In this document: positions 8,566-17,372 of the stretch, piece after piece | Layout: each line of letters opens with the position of its first letter | How positions within the stretch are numbered: the first letter of the stretch is position 1 | From: Craspedostauros australis | Taxonomy: Eukaryota > Bacillariophyta > Bacillariophyceae > Mastogloiales > Achnanthaceae | Direction: 5' to 3' | DNA: 64,000 nucleotides | Assembly (NCBI GenBank): GCA_026770025.1 | Contig: JAMXDE010000006.1 | Coordinates: forward strand, 1,116,001-1,180,000 | Made by a program: the position numbers and the translations under genes | Notes under the pieces: generated by a model | Databases searched by the model: none | The model's input: only the letters and a program-made list of their open reading frames with translations | Told to the model about the DNA's origin: nothing

Positions 8566-10242
8566 ATGTACGAAGCCAACAAATCCTTCAGCTACGGCCA
8601 CAGTTCGTCCACCGGCGGCGAACCCGCCTTCCAAGATGAAGAGGGCGGCTTGACGGACGTCCACATGGACAAAGCCAAGCTGCAGGACCACACGCCGTCT
8701 CCGCCACCATCGTCAACATCATATTCCGACGGAGGATTCCAGGACAGCCTCGCGCTGGACCAGGCAATATCGACTGCCCCGGATGGCCGAGCATTCCAAC
8801 GCAAGAACAAACGCCGGCGGCGGATGCTCTGCGTCGCGCTCAGCATCTCACTCAAGGTCATCGTCGTCCTGTCCCTGCTCATTTGGTTCCAGCGCCGCGG
8901 CACATGGTCCGGCCGCAGCAACTCCGACGATCAGATCGCCCAATCATCAGGCGCCGCAAACCAAGAGCCCAGCTGCCTCGACGACAACAGCGACGAACAA
9001 CGCGATTCTCACAAGTCCCGCATCGAAGTCCTGACAGACAAGCTGGCGAAGATGGGCGCATCGCGCGAGCTCATGACGGACCCCAACACGCCGCAAGGGC
9101 ATGCGGTGCTGTGGTTGGCCGAGCTCGATGTCAGCCTGCTGGATTTCAAGGCCTTTGAAGATCAGTACATCCTGGAACGCTTCGTCGCCGTCGTGCTCTT
9201 CTTCTCCACCAACGGCGATGGCTGGAACCATCAGCGTCACTTCCTGTCCGCCAAGTACACGTGCGATTGGAACAACGGCGAGAAGGGCAGACAGGTCGAA
9301 GGCATCGAATGCACGCCGCAAGGCACCATCCACAAGCTCATCTTCACACTCAATGACATGTCGGGACCGCTTCCCAGCGAGCTTGGTTTGCTGGAGGATC
9401 TTCATTCCATCTACATGTGTAAGTGCGGTTGTGCGAACGCCGGATCGTTCATTGTTGGGCATCCATCTTCTTTGAAACCTTTGCGCGTCCTTTCATCATC
9501 ATCATCGCAGTCACTCAAGTTCACGCATCGTACGTACACACATCCTCACTTTTCTCTTTCTCTCACTCTCTTCATGTTCCCACCACACAAACACATGCCT
9601 CTTCATCATGCAGCCGGAAACTACATCTCGGGAGAACTGCCCGCAGAGCTTGGCAACCTCAGCAATCTGCACAAGCTGAATCTTGCCAGAAACCAATTGC
9701 AAGGACCGATACCAGCGTCATTCGGGAAACTTGGAAAGCTCTCGGAACTCCTTCTGTGTAAGTACCCGCTGAGGAAAGGGTTCTGTGCTTGCGAAAGCCA
9801 ATCAGTGTTTGTCCACTACCAAAGGACTGTCACCACTCCGGTATGCGCCCTGTTCTACGACTATACCAAGAGATGCTTGATTACATGCCTTTTCTCACAT
9901 TCATTGGATTTGCGGCTTCACTCATGTCTCCCTCCATCCCATTCTTCTGTATTGTACTCTGCTGCACCGCGCTGGGCTGCACTCTTCCACGACTCTGCAC
10001 TCCACGACAACACAGACCAAAACCAACTGAACGGAGAGATTCCAGCCGAGCTGTCCGCTGCTACACACCTCAAGACGGTAATGCTCGAAGGCAACGACCT
10101 CACTGGATCGGCCGATGCCGCCTTCTGCTCCCCTCAAAACACTATCAACATCCTGTATTTGGACTGTGCAAGCAATGATCTCACATGCACATGCTCCTCG
10201 CACTGCTGCGACTCGGATGGGCTCCACTGCAAGCTCAACTAA
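8566..10242 (+). CDS. Single-pass transmembrane leucine-rich-repeat protein
   Basis: Start chosen at the ATG at 8566 because the longer frame opens with GTG. Exons 8566-9418, 9614-9757 and 10016-10242 join with phase-1 GTAAGT...CAG introns to give 407 residues. Residues 1-80 are polar; a basic KNKRRRR patch precedes one membrane helix at ~90-110, so the topology is cytosolic N-terminus and extracellular LRRs. An ectodomain with a WN/CDW cap leads into plant-type LRRs (LxxLxxLxLxxNxLxGxIPxxL) and ends in a Cys-rich cap with paired Cys. The middle exon codes exactly two 24-residue repeats. This matches the expanded TM-LRR receptor-like proteins of diatoms. There is no kinase domain, so it would need a partner to signal. 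Ligand unknown; cell-surface recognition is inferred. Confidence 0.82.
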   Translation: MYEANKSFSYGHSSSTGGEPAFQDEEGGLTDVHMDKAKLQDHTPSPPPSSTSYSDGGFQDSLALDQAISTAPDGRAFQRKNKRRRRMLCVALSISLKVIVVLSLLIWFQRRGTWSGRSNSDDQIAQSSGAANQEPSCLDDNSDEQRDSHKSRIEVLTDKLAKMGASRELMTDPNTPQGHAVLWLAELDVSLLDFKAFEDQYILERFVAVVLFFSTNGDGWNHQRHFLSAKYTCDWNNGEKGRQVEGIECTPQGTIHKLIFTLNDMSGPLPSELGLLEDLHSIYMCKCGCANAGSFIVGHPSSLKPLRVLSSSSSQSLKFTHRTYTHPHFSLSLTLFMFPPHKHMPLHHAAGNYISGELPAELGNLSNLHKLNLARNQLQGPIPASFGKLGKLSELLLCKYPLRKGFCACESQSVFVHYQRTVTTPVCALFYDYTKRCLITCLFSHSLDLRLHSCLPPSHSSVLYSAAPRWAALFHDSALHDNTDQNQLNGEIPAELSAATHLKTVMLEGNDLTGSADAAFCSPQNTINILYLDCASNDLTCTCSSHCCDSDGLHCKLN

Positions 10243-10611
10243 CATGCCCGGCAACGACTGTCACGCAGACAGATATGCATGCATACTTTCAGAGGTTAAC
10301 AAACAGCCATCATAACTGTACCAATAGAGCAATATATGAGCATTTTACTAAACACAGTTACACACCATTGCATAGTATGCTGGGTGGATGACTGTATCGG
10401 TACATGCATGAGTGCGTGGTGAGAAAGCTCCTCTTTTGATTCTGCTTATCCTTTCATCCATCCATCTGCACCATCTCAATTTCGATATCAACATCGGCAA
10501 CGAAGGTTGTGCTCACGATTCCCCACCGCGGATGATAAAGATAGACACACCCAATGCGATAACAGTGCTATGTGTACAGAAGTGTCGAACGCTCTCCTTT
10601 GTTGTAGCTAT
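10243..10611. other. Convergent intergenic region
   Basis: Shared 3' region of the TM-LRR gene (+) and the PSII protein gene (-). No gene, RNA or repeat seen. Confidence 0.5.
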
Positions 10612-11373
10612 TTACAGCTCAATCAAGACAAACTTATCCCCCACCTTGGGCGTGATGACGCGGTTCATCATGTACAAGTACGAATTCATAGCATTCACCA
10701 AGGCCGCGTAGGAGTCCTTGCGTTCCTGCGCTGTCTTGGCCGTCCGCACATCTTCGATGTCCAGGTAGATCTCGTTGATGTACCACCGCGCCAACAGCAG
10801 CTCGTTCGTCGTGCCCGTATTCTCGCTGGCCAGGAAGTTGTTGGCCAACAATCCCATGGGGCGGATGGAGTATTCCGGCGCGTCGTGGCTCAGCACGTCG
10901 GCAGATGGATCCTTCAGATCCTGCACCTTGGCAACGCCACGCAACACGCGGTCCTTGTACTTCTTCAAGGCATCGTACCGCTGCTGCGACACCGTGAAGG
11001 GCATGGTCTTGGGGAAGCTGTCGTCGACGACCCACGTCGGCGCCGTGCCGAATTTGTAGTAATAGTCCTGATTGAAGAGGACGTTGGAATTGTCGGGTTT
11101 GCGCGACATGCTGGCCTGGGCGTTGCCGACGTTGACTCCGACCTCGTAATCGACGAGGGTGCCGCCGGGTGCGAAGTTCTTTTGTCCGTCGGCGGCTTGC
11201 ACGGGTTGCGCGATCGAGACGAGGCCGAATCCGATGGAGGCAATGGCGGTTCTGCGCGTTGTGGCAGACGCCAAGCTCTGCTTCGGCGCGATGCCGTTGT
11301 TGGAGGACAGCGCGGACACGTCGTTGCCGATGAGGGCAAGCGCTGCGAGCGAAACGATCATGGACTTCATCAT
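10612..11373 (-). CDS. Photosystem II extrinsic lumen protein (PsbQ'/Psb31-like)
   Basis: 253 residues from the ATG at 11373 (a second ATG follows at once); the longer frame has no ATG further up. The leader has three parts: an ER-type signal peptide ending DVSA|LSS (Leu rather than the usual Phe), a short transit stretch, and a TRR-plus-hydrophobic thylakoid signal ending PVQA|ADG, which predicts Tat-dependent import into the thylakoid lumen. The mature ~200 residues are helix-rich, with conserved-looking SRKPDNSNVLF, YYYKFG, SQQRYDALKKY and ASENTGTTNELLLARWYINEIYLD-type segments, as I recall from diatom extrinsic PSII proteins annotated as oxygen-evolving enhancer 3-like. It would stabilise the Mn cluster side of PSII. 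I cannot decide between PsbQ' and Psb31 without alignment. Confidence 0.72.
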   Translation of the reverse strand: MMKSMIVSLAALALIGNDVSALSSNNGIAPKQSLASATTRRTAIASIGFGLVSIAQPVQAADGQKNFAPGGTLVDYEVGVNVGNAQASMSRKPDNSNVLFNQDYYYKFGTAPTWVVDDSFPKTMPFTVSQQRYDALKKYKDRVLRGVAKVQDLKDPSADVLSHDAPEYSIRPMGLLANNFLASENTGTTNELLLARWYINEIYLDIEDVRTAKTAQERKDSYAALVNAMNSYLYMMNRVITPKVGDKFVLIEL

Positions 11374-12679
11374 GGTGACTTCGACGGGGTGGATTTTGTT
11401 GCAACTGTTGAATGCAGATTGTCGCGAGTATCTTCGACGAGTAGGCACGAGTGCAGGTATCGTAGATCGCCGATGATGAAGATGTAACGATGGATGGGAT
11501 GTCGCTGAGCTGTACTTCTTTGCTGCTGGCGTTGTTGTTGGCGTTGTTGGAGACGATGATGATGATGGTGATGCTGACGATGATCACGATGGCAGGCCAA
11601 CGAAGGAAAGGATCTGTCCAGCCAACCAAGTCAGATGGCAAGAGTGTCGGCATCATCGCCAGATCATGTTTCGTGTCTTTCGCGGCCATCACATCGACAA
11701 GATGCGTCAGCCTAGGTCGAAGGAGTCATCTGAATCACATGAAGAATCTTTGGCGGGAATCGCCGACTTTGGTTCAAGGTGGGCGATCTCTTGCGTTGAG
11801 GAGCATCCGTTGTGTCCCTCACACGGGCACCGGAGTAGTCGTCGTCGTGCAGAACGGATGCTTTGGTTCGGTGGAGATGCGCAGTGTCCAAGGCTGTCGT
11901 GGCGGCTGCACAGGCGTGTTTGATGAAGAGAATGGAGGAGGGTGTGGTAGTTGTGATTGTAGGTAGTCTATCGCGCTCTTATCTATTCTTCTCTATTTCA
12001 GTTAGCGGCAGTACATTGCTGGTAGCGCTGTCAATTCTATTGGGTCTGTTTGTTTGTGGCTCTCTTACGCAGGTTGCTGTTGCTGCTCGTGCTCCATGGC
12101 GGCGCAGAGACGAGCCCAAACGACTGGGCTACGCCGAGTGTGTGTCCTTGTGGCCTTCGCCGTCTCGTTTGTCGCGACGGGAGCCTTGGCGTGTTGCGAG
12201 CAGCCTGCCAATGCCGTGATGCGAGTGCGCTGGATGTTGTCCATCCGTCTCCCATGGCTCTGCTTTCCGTAGCTGGTGTGCGCCATCAGCGTTGCTGGAC
12301 GATTCCTTTCTGGAGCGTCACCCCAGGCTTCAGATTTATACAAATCGAAGGCTTGCATGGGTCTGTGCACATTCATAGCTCTGCCTGGTGCCGGTTGAAG
12401 GGCTTTCGACAGAAGCTTTAGTTCCTGCCGTTTGTGTGGCGGAAGTGCTTGCTGAGGCTGGATTCATGCTTCTGTCTCGAATCTCGAGGTTCGCCAAGGT
12501 GGTTCGTAACAGGTGAGAGAATCTGTGCCACAAAACTATGTGGAGATTCCTCGTGGAACTTGCGAAACCGTGCAAAATTGCACAGATTCGATGCCGGCTG
12601 CCTTGGCCGTTGGTCTTGAGTCGCATTGTGCTGCGATGTTGGTTGTGGTATTCAAGTCGGTACACATGCATGTGCGTCT
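11374..12679. other. Intergenic, promoter of PSII gene and 3' flank of thioredoxin-like gene
   Basis: It lies upstream of the PSII gene (-) and downstream of the thioredoxin-like gene (-). Plus-strand open frames of 118-158 codons occur, rich in Leu/Met or Arg with no domain. They look like chance openings, partly from the TTGTTG/GATGAT-rich tract at 11520-11580. No gene supported. Confidence 0.45.
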
Positions 12680-13363
12680 TCAGACCTTCTCCAGGAGTCG
12701 GGCCTCGAAGCCGCTAAGGTGCTTTCGCAGAAGCGGCTGCTCCACCACGAGACCGAGATTCGGTGTGTAGATCTGCGCGTACGGGAACTTGGTGATGCCG
12801 TTCACGTTCCTCGACTTCATGAGCTCCTTCGTCACCTGAACCTGGATGAACTTGATGTGCGGGTACTTCTTGGACATCTTGCGGAAGTGCGGTGCGACCG
12901 ATTGGCACGACTTGCACCACGATGCGTGGTACATGACAGCGACGGTCGATTGGCTATCGGCGACGACGTCCTGGAGTTCGCTCACCATGGTCACGACCTG
13001 GTAGTTGGCGATGGCGTTGCGTCGTTCCATGAATCTTCGAGCTGGGTTGTGTGCGTAGACTCTCTCAGCGGCGCGCTTGACGCGGGACACGATGCTTGGG
13101 CCCGTGATGTTGCGGCTCGCGGATTGACCGTTGCGCTCTTTCGATGGTTCCATCACCGAGGCGGCTGAGTGCATGTGCTGATACTGGCGCTTCTGTGGTG
13201 TTTGTGATTGCTGTGCCGGAACGCCGCGTGCTGCGTGGGCCTGAGATGGTGCGACTGTGAATGCGAGGCATGGTGTTGCCGCCATCATGGCGCAGACCAG
13301 CAAAGTGAACATCACCGATCGCATGATTGCGTTGCAGGAGTTCGTTGATGGGAATCTGCTCAT
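12680..13363 (-). CDS. Plastid-targeted thioredoxin-fold protein
   Basis: 227 residues starting at the ATG at 13363. Residues ~14-34 form a signal peptide that ends CLA|FTVAPS, a clear Phe+1 plastid motif, followed by a Gln/Arg/Ser-rich transit and linker region to ~115. The C-terminal ~105 residues are a thioredoxin domain with active site WCKSC at ~149-153 and a Phe-Pro that corresponds to the cis-Pro near residue 194. The dipeptide between the Cys (Lys-Ser) is not the classical Gly-Pro, which points to a divergent thioredoxin-like protein (HCF164-, CDSP32- or lilium-type relatives) rather than a canonical Trx m or f. Likely role: thiol redox exchange in the plastid or periplastid space. 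The gene is followed by the CRY-DASH gene on the same strand, 1 kb upstream. Confidence 0.8.
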   Translation of the reverse strand: MSRFPSTNSCNAIMRSVMFTLLVCAMMAATPCLAFTVAPSQAHAARGVPAQQSQTPQKRQYQHMHSAASVMEPSKERNGQSASRNITGPSIVSRVKRAAERVYAHNPARRFMERRNAIANYQVVTMVSELQDVVADSQSTVAVMYHASWCKSCQSVAPHFRKMSKKYPHIKFIQVQVTKELMKSRNVNGITKFPYAQIYTPNLGLVVEQPLLRKHLSGFEARLLEKV

Positions 13364-14391
13364 GTTGATAGTGTGATGGTGGGTAGTCTTGGTGGAGTTG
13401 TCAATGTCTGTGTTTGTGTTTGTGATTGTGTTATGATGTTGATCGATGCTGGTTGATGCTGATTGTGTGCTTCCTTCTCTGGGCTCGCTGCAGTTGCGGG
13501 TTCAGTGGTGAGTGATGGCTGATGTGCGTGAAGTCCACGTGTCTTCGCGTCTCTGTGTGCCTGACTGGGTTTCAGCTGTGGCAACTCTGAGTCGTTCGCG
13601 ACACCACCAACAACACGAACAAGACAGACACAAAACTGCATCGCGCAAAACAACACGAAAGTGAATCTCTCGATTGGCTGCGGTCGAATCTGCGCCAAAC
13701 CGTCAAAAGCACAGAACGAAAAGGGCTATTGGCTGATCCGTCGTTTGTGATTGGTGAAAACGGTGTCACTGCTGACGTCCTCAATGGTGACTGTGCCGCT
13801 TTTCTCTTTATTTGAGTGCCTTTTGGGACTTTATCATTGCAGAAAAGGTGCCACTTCCGCAAATTCAGAGGTGAGCGAAGAGTCCAACGCAGAAAAACTG
13901 TTCTCTGTCGTGTGGGGAATCTCTCAATAGTCGTGTGTGGGCGCTGACATCAACTTCCCATCGTGCACTTCCACTGGGCGGAGTTGCCAGCGACATGTCA
14001 AGATGTCGCCAATCGGACACATCAGCTCGGAGGTTCGAGCGAGGAACTTCATCGAAACTCTTCTCTTCGATCCAATTCTTCCAGCAGAGATTCCTCTTCG
14101 GGAATCTCCCTCCGCCAACCGCCCAAAACAGGGAGGCAGTTCCTTCCCGGTCATCACTTTAGGGACCTCTGATTGGTCAGACTTGATGATGGCACTTCGC
14201 CATTTCATGTCGCATCCGAATCTTCCCAGCAACAGAGCGCACGATCGCCTTGTTGCCAGTGACAATTCGACTACGCGCAACAGTGCGACGGACGAATCTC
14301 GACAACAACAAACACGTTCTTGGCGAGACGAGTCACTCTACACTTGACAAGCTACTCTACCCTCTAGAGCATAATGCTGGAATCATCCAAG
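13364..14391. other. Intergenic, promoter of thioredoxin-like gene and 3' flank of CRY-DASH
   Basis: Contains GT/TG-rich leader-like sequence just upstream of the thioredoxin-like ATG (13370-13450). Scattered open frames of 60-136 codons on both strands lack any recognisable feature. No gene supported. Confidence 0.45.
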
Positions 14392-16425
14392 TTACAATGG
14401 AAACAGCTGTCCATGCTCCTTCAGACGTTCTACATCCTGCCACACATACTGGGTGTTTGGATCGACGATGGGCGTTCTCCATGGAGCTGCCATTGCTGTC
14501 TCTCTCTCGTCTGTCCCGTCTGCTGGTGTGTCGTCATAATCCCACGGTCTCAAGTGAGCCTCCCTGCTTCGCAGATGCGATAATTCCTGGACCCACTTGC
14601 GCACGTATTGTCCATCTTCGTCGTACTTCAATGCTTGCGAGATCGTGCGGAAGTGCCTGTGTTTGGGATCCGGCCCGACGCCTGAAAAGTACAACCAGTT
14701 GCCCCAGTTGGCGCCCACGCAGTGATCCGCCAGCAGGAATTGAAACAGCTCGGCTCCGGCCCTCCAATCGATTCCCAAATCTTTCGTCAGTAAACTGGCG
14801 ACGTTCTGTCGTACGCGATTCGAGCAATATCCCGTGCATCGCAGCTCTCGCATTGCCGCGTCCACCAACGGAAGGCCGGTTGTGCCCATCATCCAACGTT
14901 GCCAATGTTCTTCGACGCTGGCACTACCGTCATCTCTGCCCCATGCCTTCCATTGAACTAGATCAGCAGCGCGTTTCTTGTTGATCGGAATTCCATCCAG
15001 TGCATAAAATTGCTTGCCTGTCGCTAAGCAGGTGTACAGGAAGAAGTCTCGCATCGTCATGTGGCTGATGAGCCAGTTGCAATCGCCAGCATTCTGCTTC
15101 TCCTGGTGCTTTTCGGCCTCTTCGACGATCCGTCTTGGCGAGATACAACCAAAAGCGAGGTAGGAGCTGAGATGGGAGCTTTGGTGATTTTCGACCGATG
15201 CCAGATTCCGCTTGGCTGAGGATGCATGATGTGCCACGAAGTGTTGCAAATGCTTCAATGCATTGGTTTCACCCCCATGCAAGACCATGCCGTCGTCGTC
15301 ATCGTTGTCGTCGCCAACGCTCGCGGTACTGTCCAACCACCACAGCTTGCGAGCAGATTCGATCGTTTCCAAGACCACAGGCTCTGACATTCCCAAAATG
15401 GGCTTTCCAGTCTCCATCAACGGCCGCGTCAAAGAATCAAAGGTGGGGATTGCGCCTGGATCCACTGTGATCGATGGAGGACGCAGATGGGACGGAGCAG
15501 GCATGCAAGGTCGCGGACTGGTCTTGGTGCGTGCAGCACGGCGGAAGTCTCCCATGATGCGACACCGACCAGCCCATCTGGATTGGGAAACGTCGATCAC
15601 ATGCTGTGGCAACGGCTCACGCGGTGGCTGTAGCTGCCGTTTCTTCTTGCGCTTCTTGTTGGGTTGTGCCAGCTGCTCCCATTCTTGTCCCCTGTTGGGC
15701 AGATCGTTGGGATGATACAAGGTGTACTCCATCGATGTGCGAATTCGAAGCTGCTGCTGCTGCTGCTGTAGACTACCTCTGCCGTCGTCGCATGCATATC
15801 TGGTTTGCAACAAGGAGTGCAAATCGCGAGACAGCTTGGCTTCATACATACCGGGCTCTTCGTTCCAATTGATTTCGGTGATGCTGGGTATCGCTTCCAA
15901 CAGCTGCGGGATGACGACCAACGGATCGCCACATCGGACGATCAGATCATTGGATGCTTCCGGTGGCGCAAGCGACGGAGTCGATCGCAATGTGTTGCGC
16001 AGATCATGGACCGATTCCAACAAGAACCGACAGGCGTGGGGTCCGACGTTGACCGCGTTCCACTCCTTTGGTCGGCAGGTGGAAGGACGTGGTGCGAAAT
16101 CTGCCGGATCGAATATGTACAGGCTGATGGTCGCGATGTCAGGTGCATCGCAATGCGAGTACATCCAGTTGTCATGCAGTCGCAGATCGCGACGGTGCCA
16201 AACGAGTCGCACGCCCTGGCGCACGCTTGATTGTGGATTGAGCGCCATGACGAGCTGATGTTGTGTTACTGCAATTAGGCAGAACAATGCGAGTGTTGTT
16301 GCTGCTGTTGTTGCTGCTGTTGTTGCTGCTGCTGCTTTCGTCGATGTCCACCACAAGATGCGCTGGCGGGAGCTCGGACGTCGTCGCAAATTGGATCCTT
16401 CCACAGATCCGACGATGTTTCTCAT
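14392..16425 (-). CDS. CRY-DASH: CRY-DASH cryptochrome/photolyase
   Basis: 677 residues from the ATG at 16425; the frame upstream has no ATG, so a short upstream coding exon cannot be excluded. Residues ~1-65 are an organelle-type leader with an Ala/Thr run coded by a GCA/GTT-like triplet tract and a hydrophobic stretch. The photolyase N-domain begins at ~70 (VWHRRDLRLHDN), with NVGPHACRFLLESV, and a GDP motif. The FAD-binding domain is complete: SSYLAFGCISPR, MRDFF, the TGLPLVDAAMREL segment, and the DASH-typical RQNVASLLTKDLGIDWRAGA and NWGNWLYFSGVG segments. DASH proteins bind FAD and an antenna pterin, repair CPD lesions in single-stranded DNA and act in blue-light signalling, often in plastids or mitochondria. 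The ~50-residue acidic and basic insertions between the two domains are longer than in bacterial DASH. Confidence 0.93.
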   Translation of the reverse strand: MRNIVGSVEGSNLRRRPSSRQRILWWTSTKAAAATTAATTAATTLALFCLIAVTQHQLVMALNPQSSVRQGVRLVWHRRDLRLHDNWMYSHCDAPDIATISLYIFDPADFAPRPSTCRPKEWNAVNVGPHACRFLLESVHDLRNTLRSTPSLAPPEASNDLIVRCGDPLVVIPQLLEAIPSITEINWNEEPGMYEAKLSRDLHSLLQTRYACDDGRGSLQQQQQQLRIRTSMEYTLYHPNDLPNRGQEWEQLAQPNKKRKKKRQLQPPREPLPQHVIDVSQSRWAGRCRIMGDFRRAARTKTSPRPCMPAPSHLRPPSITVDPGAIPTFDSLTRPLMETGKPILGMSEPVVLETIESARKLWWLDSTASVGDDNDDDDGMVLHGGETNALKHLQHFVAHHASSAKRNLASVENHQSSHLSSYLAFGCISPRRIVEEAEKHQEKQNAGDCNWLISHMTMRDFFLYTCLATGKQFYALDGIPINKKRAADLVQWKAWGRDDGSASVEEHWQRWMMGTTGLPLVDAAMRELRCTGYCSNRVRQNVASLLTKDLGIDWRAGAELFQFLLADHCVGANWGNWLYFSGVGPDPKHRHFRTISQALKYDEDGQYVRKWVQELSHLRSREAHLRPWDYDDTPADGTDERETAMAAPWRTPIVDPNTQYVWQDVERLKEHGQLFPL
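16296..16338. repeat. Imperfect CTG/TTG triplet repeat inside the CRY-DASH leader
   Basis: A run of GTTGCTGCT-type triplets on the plus strand codes an Ala/Thr tract in the N-terminal leader of the minus-strand CRY-DASH protein. Triplet tracts of this kind are prone to length change without breaking the frame. Confidence 0.8.
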
Positions 16426-17331
16426 TCCAACTCTACTCTGCGAGTAGTGCTCCAGCTGTTTTGGTTCCAACAAATTGCAGCGGTGCACAAACCGTTTCCA
16501 GATCTGCAAGATGTGGTGGATGCATCAATCAGTGCATTCAGTGCGAGATCCATCTCGGTGCAGTGACACAACGATGGCGGAGTGCCGTAATGTGGTGATG
16601 TTGTGGTGTCGATTGGGGTGATGTGTTGCGGAACAAAAAGAGAAATCGGATGACGTGGTTGTGATGGATTTTGTCACGTTTTGGTTTTTCGGTGATGTAG
16701 CCTATCGGATTAAGACTAGATCATTTCCCTCCAACACAACGCAATACCAACAGTGACGACCAGAACGAGACTTCGCATCCTCAGCCACCAACCTCGGAAT
16801 CACACATCCACACCGCGATGCTCACAGTCACGGCCACCTCTGCACACGCTTCATCACACAATACGAGGACTTGCGCAAGCCTCCCTTCACACCCGGAGAC
16901 TAACGCACTCCAGCATCCACCACAGCAGAGCACAACACAGCACAACAACTGTTGAAGACCGTCCGGAAACTACCTTGCGTTGCTCGTTGTTGTGCGTTGG
17001 TCATGCCTGGGTGAAGCCAACCAGACAGCGGAGATCGACAGATCTTTGGGAACGACAGAATTGATCGGAAGACTTTCTGCGACCGGGATCCTTCGTCGCA
17101 GTGTCCATAGGTCGTACTCTAGTCGTACGAGGATCAACATCGGCGCTCGCACTGCCAGTCACGCAGGAAAGCCACTGGTGCAAGGGCAGATGCCGATAGG
17201 AGTACCGTCACGGGTGAAGACATCCCGGCTTCCATCCACACATTCGTACCCTTGTAGGCAGCCGCAGCCGCACCTCAATTGGCATTCACACGCAAACATC
17301 AATACCAACATCAACATCACCGTCGGCGCCG
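16426..17331. promoter_or_regulatory. Divergent intergenic region (CRY-DASH / sulfotransferase-like)
   Basis: It must carry the promoters of the CRY-DASH gene (-) and the sulfotransferase-like gene (+). A/C-rich 5'-leader-like sequence occupies 16735-16960. An open frame at 16980-17438 runs into the next gene in another frame and shows no domain. No element can be named. Confidence 0.45.
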
Positions 17332-17372
17332 ATGTCCATGTCCAGGTCGATGTCGATGTCGATGTCAACGCC
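17332..17372. repeat. ATGTCG-type hexanucleotide repeat at a start codon
   Basis: Alternating ATG and TCN codons create five in-frame Met codons in the first eleven codons of the sulfotransferase-like gene. The repeat therefore supplies redundant start codons. Confidence 0.8.

Noticed and set aside
10507-11487. 326-codon plus-strand open frame
   Set aside because: Antisense to the PSII extrinsic protein gene; its openness follows from codon bias of the real gene, and the product has no domain.
11490-12219. Plus-strand open frames with Leu/Met-rich N-terminus
   Set aside because: The hydrophobicity comes from simple TTG/ATG repeats; no domain and no conservation evidence.
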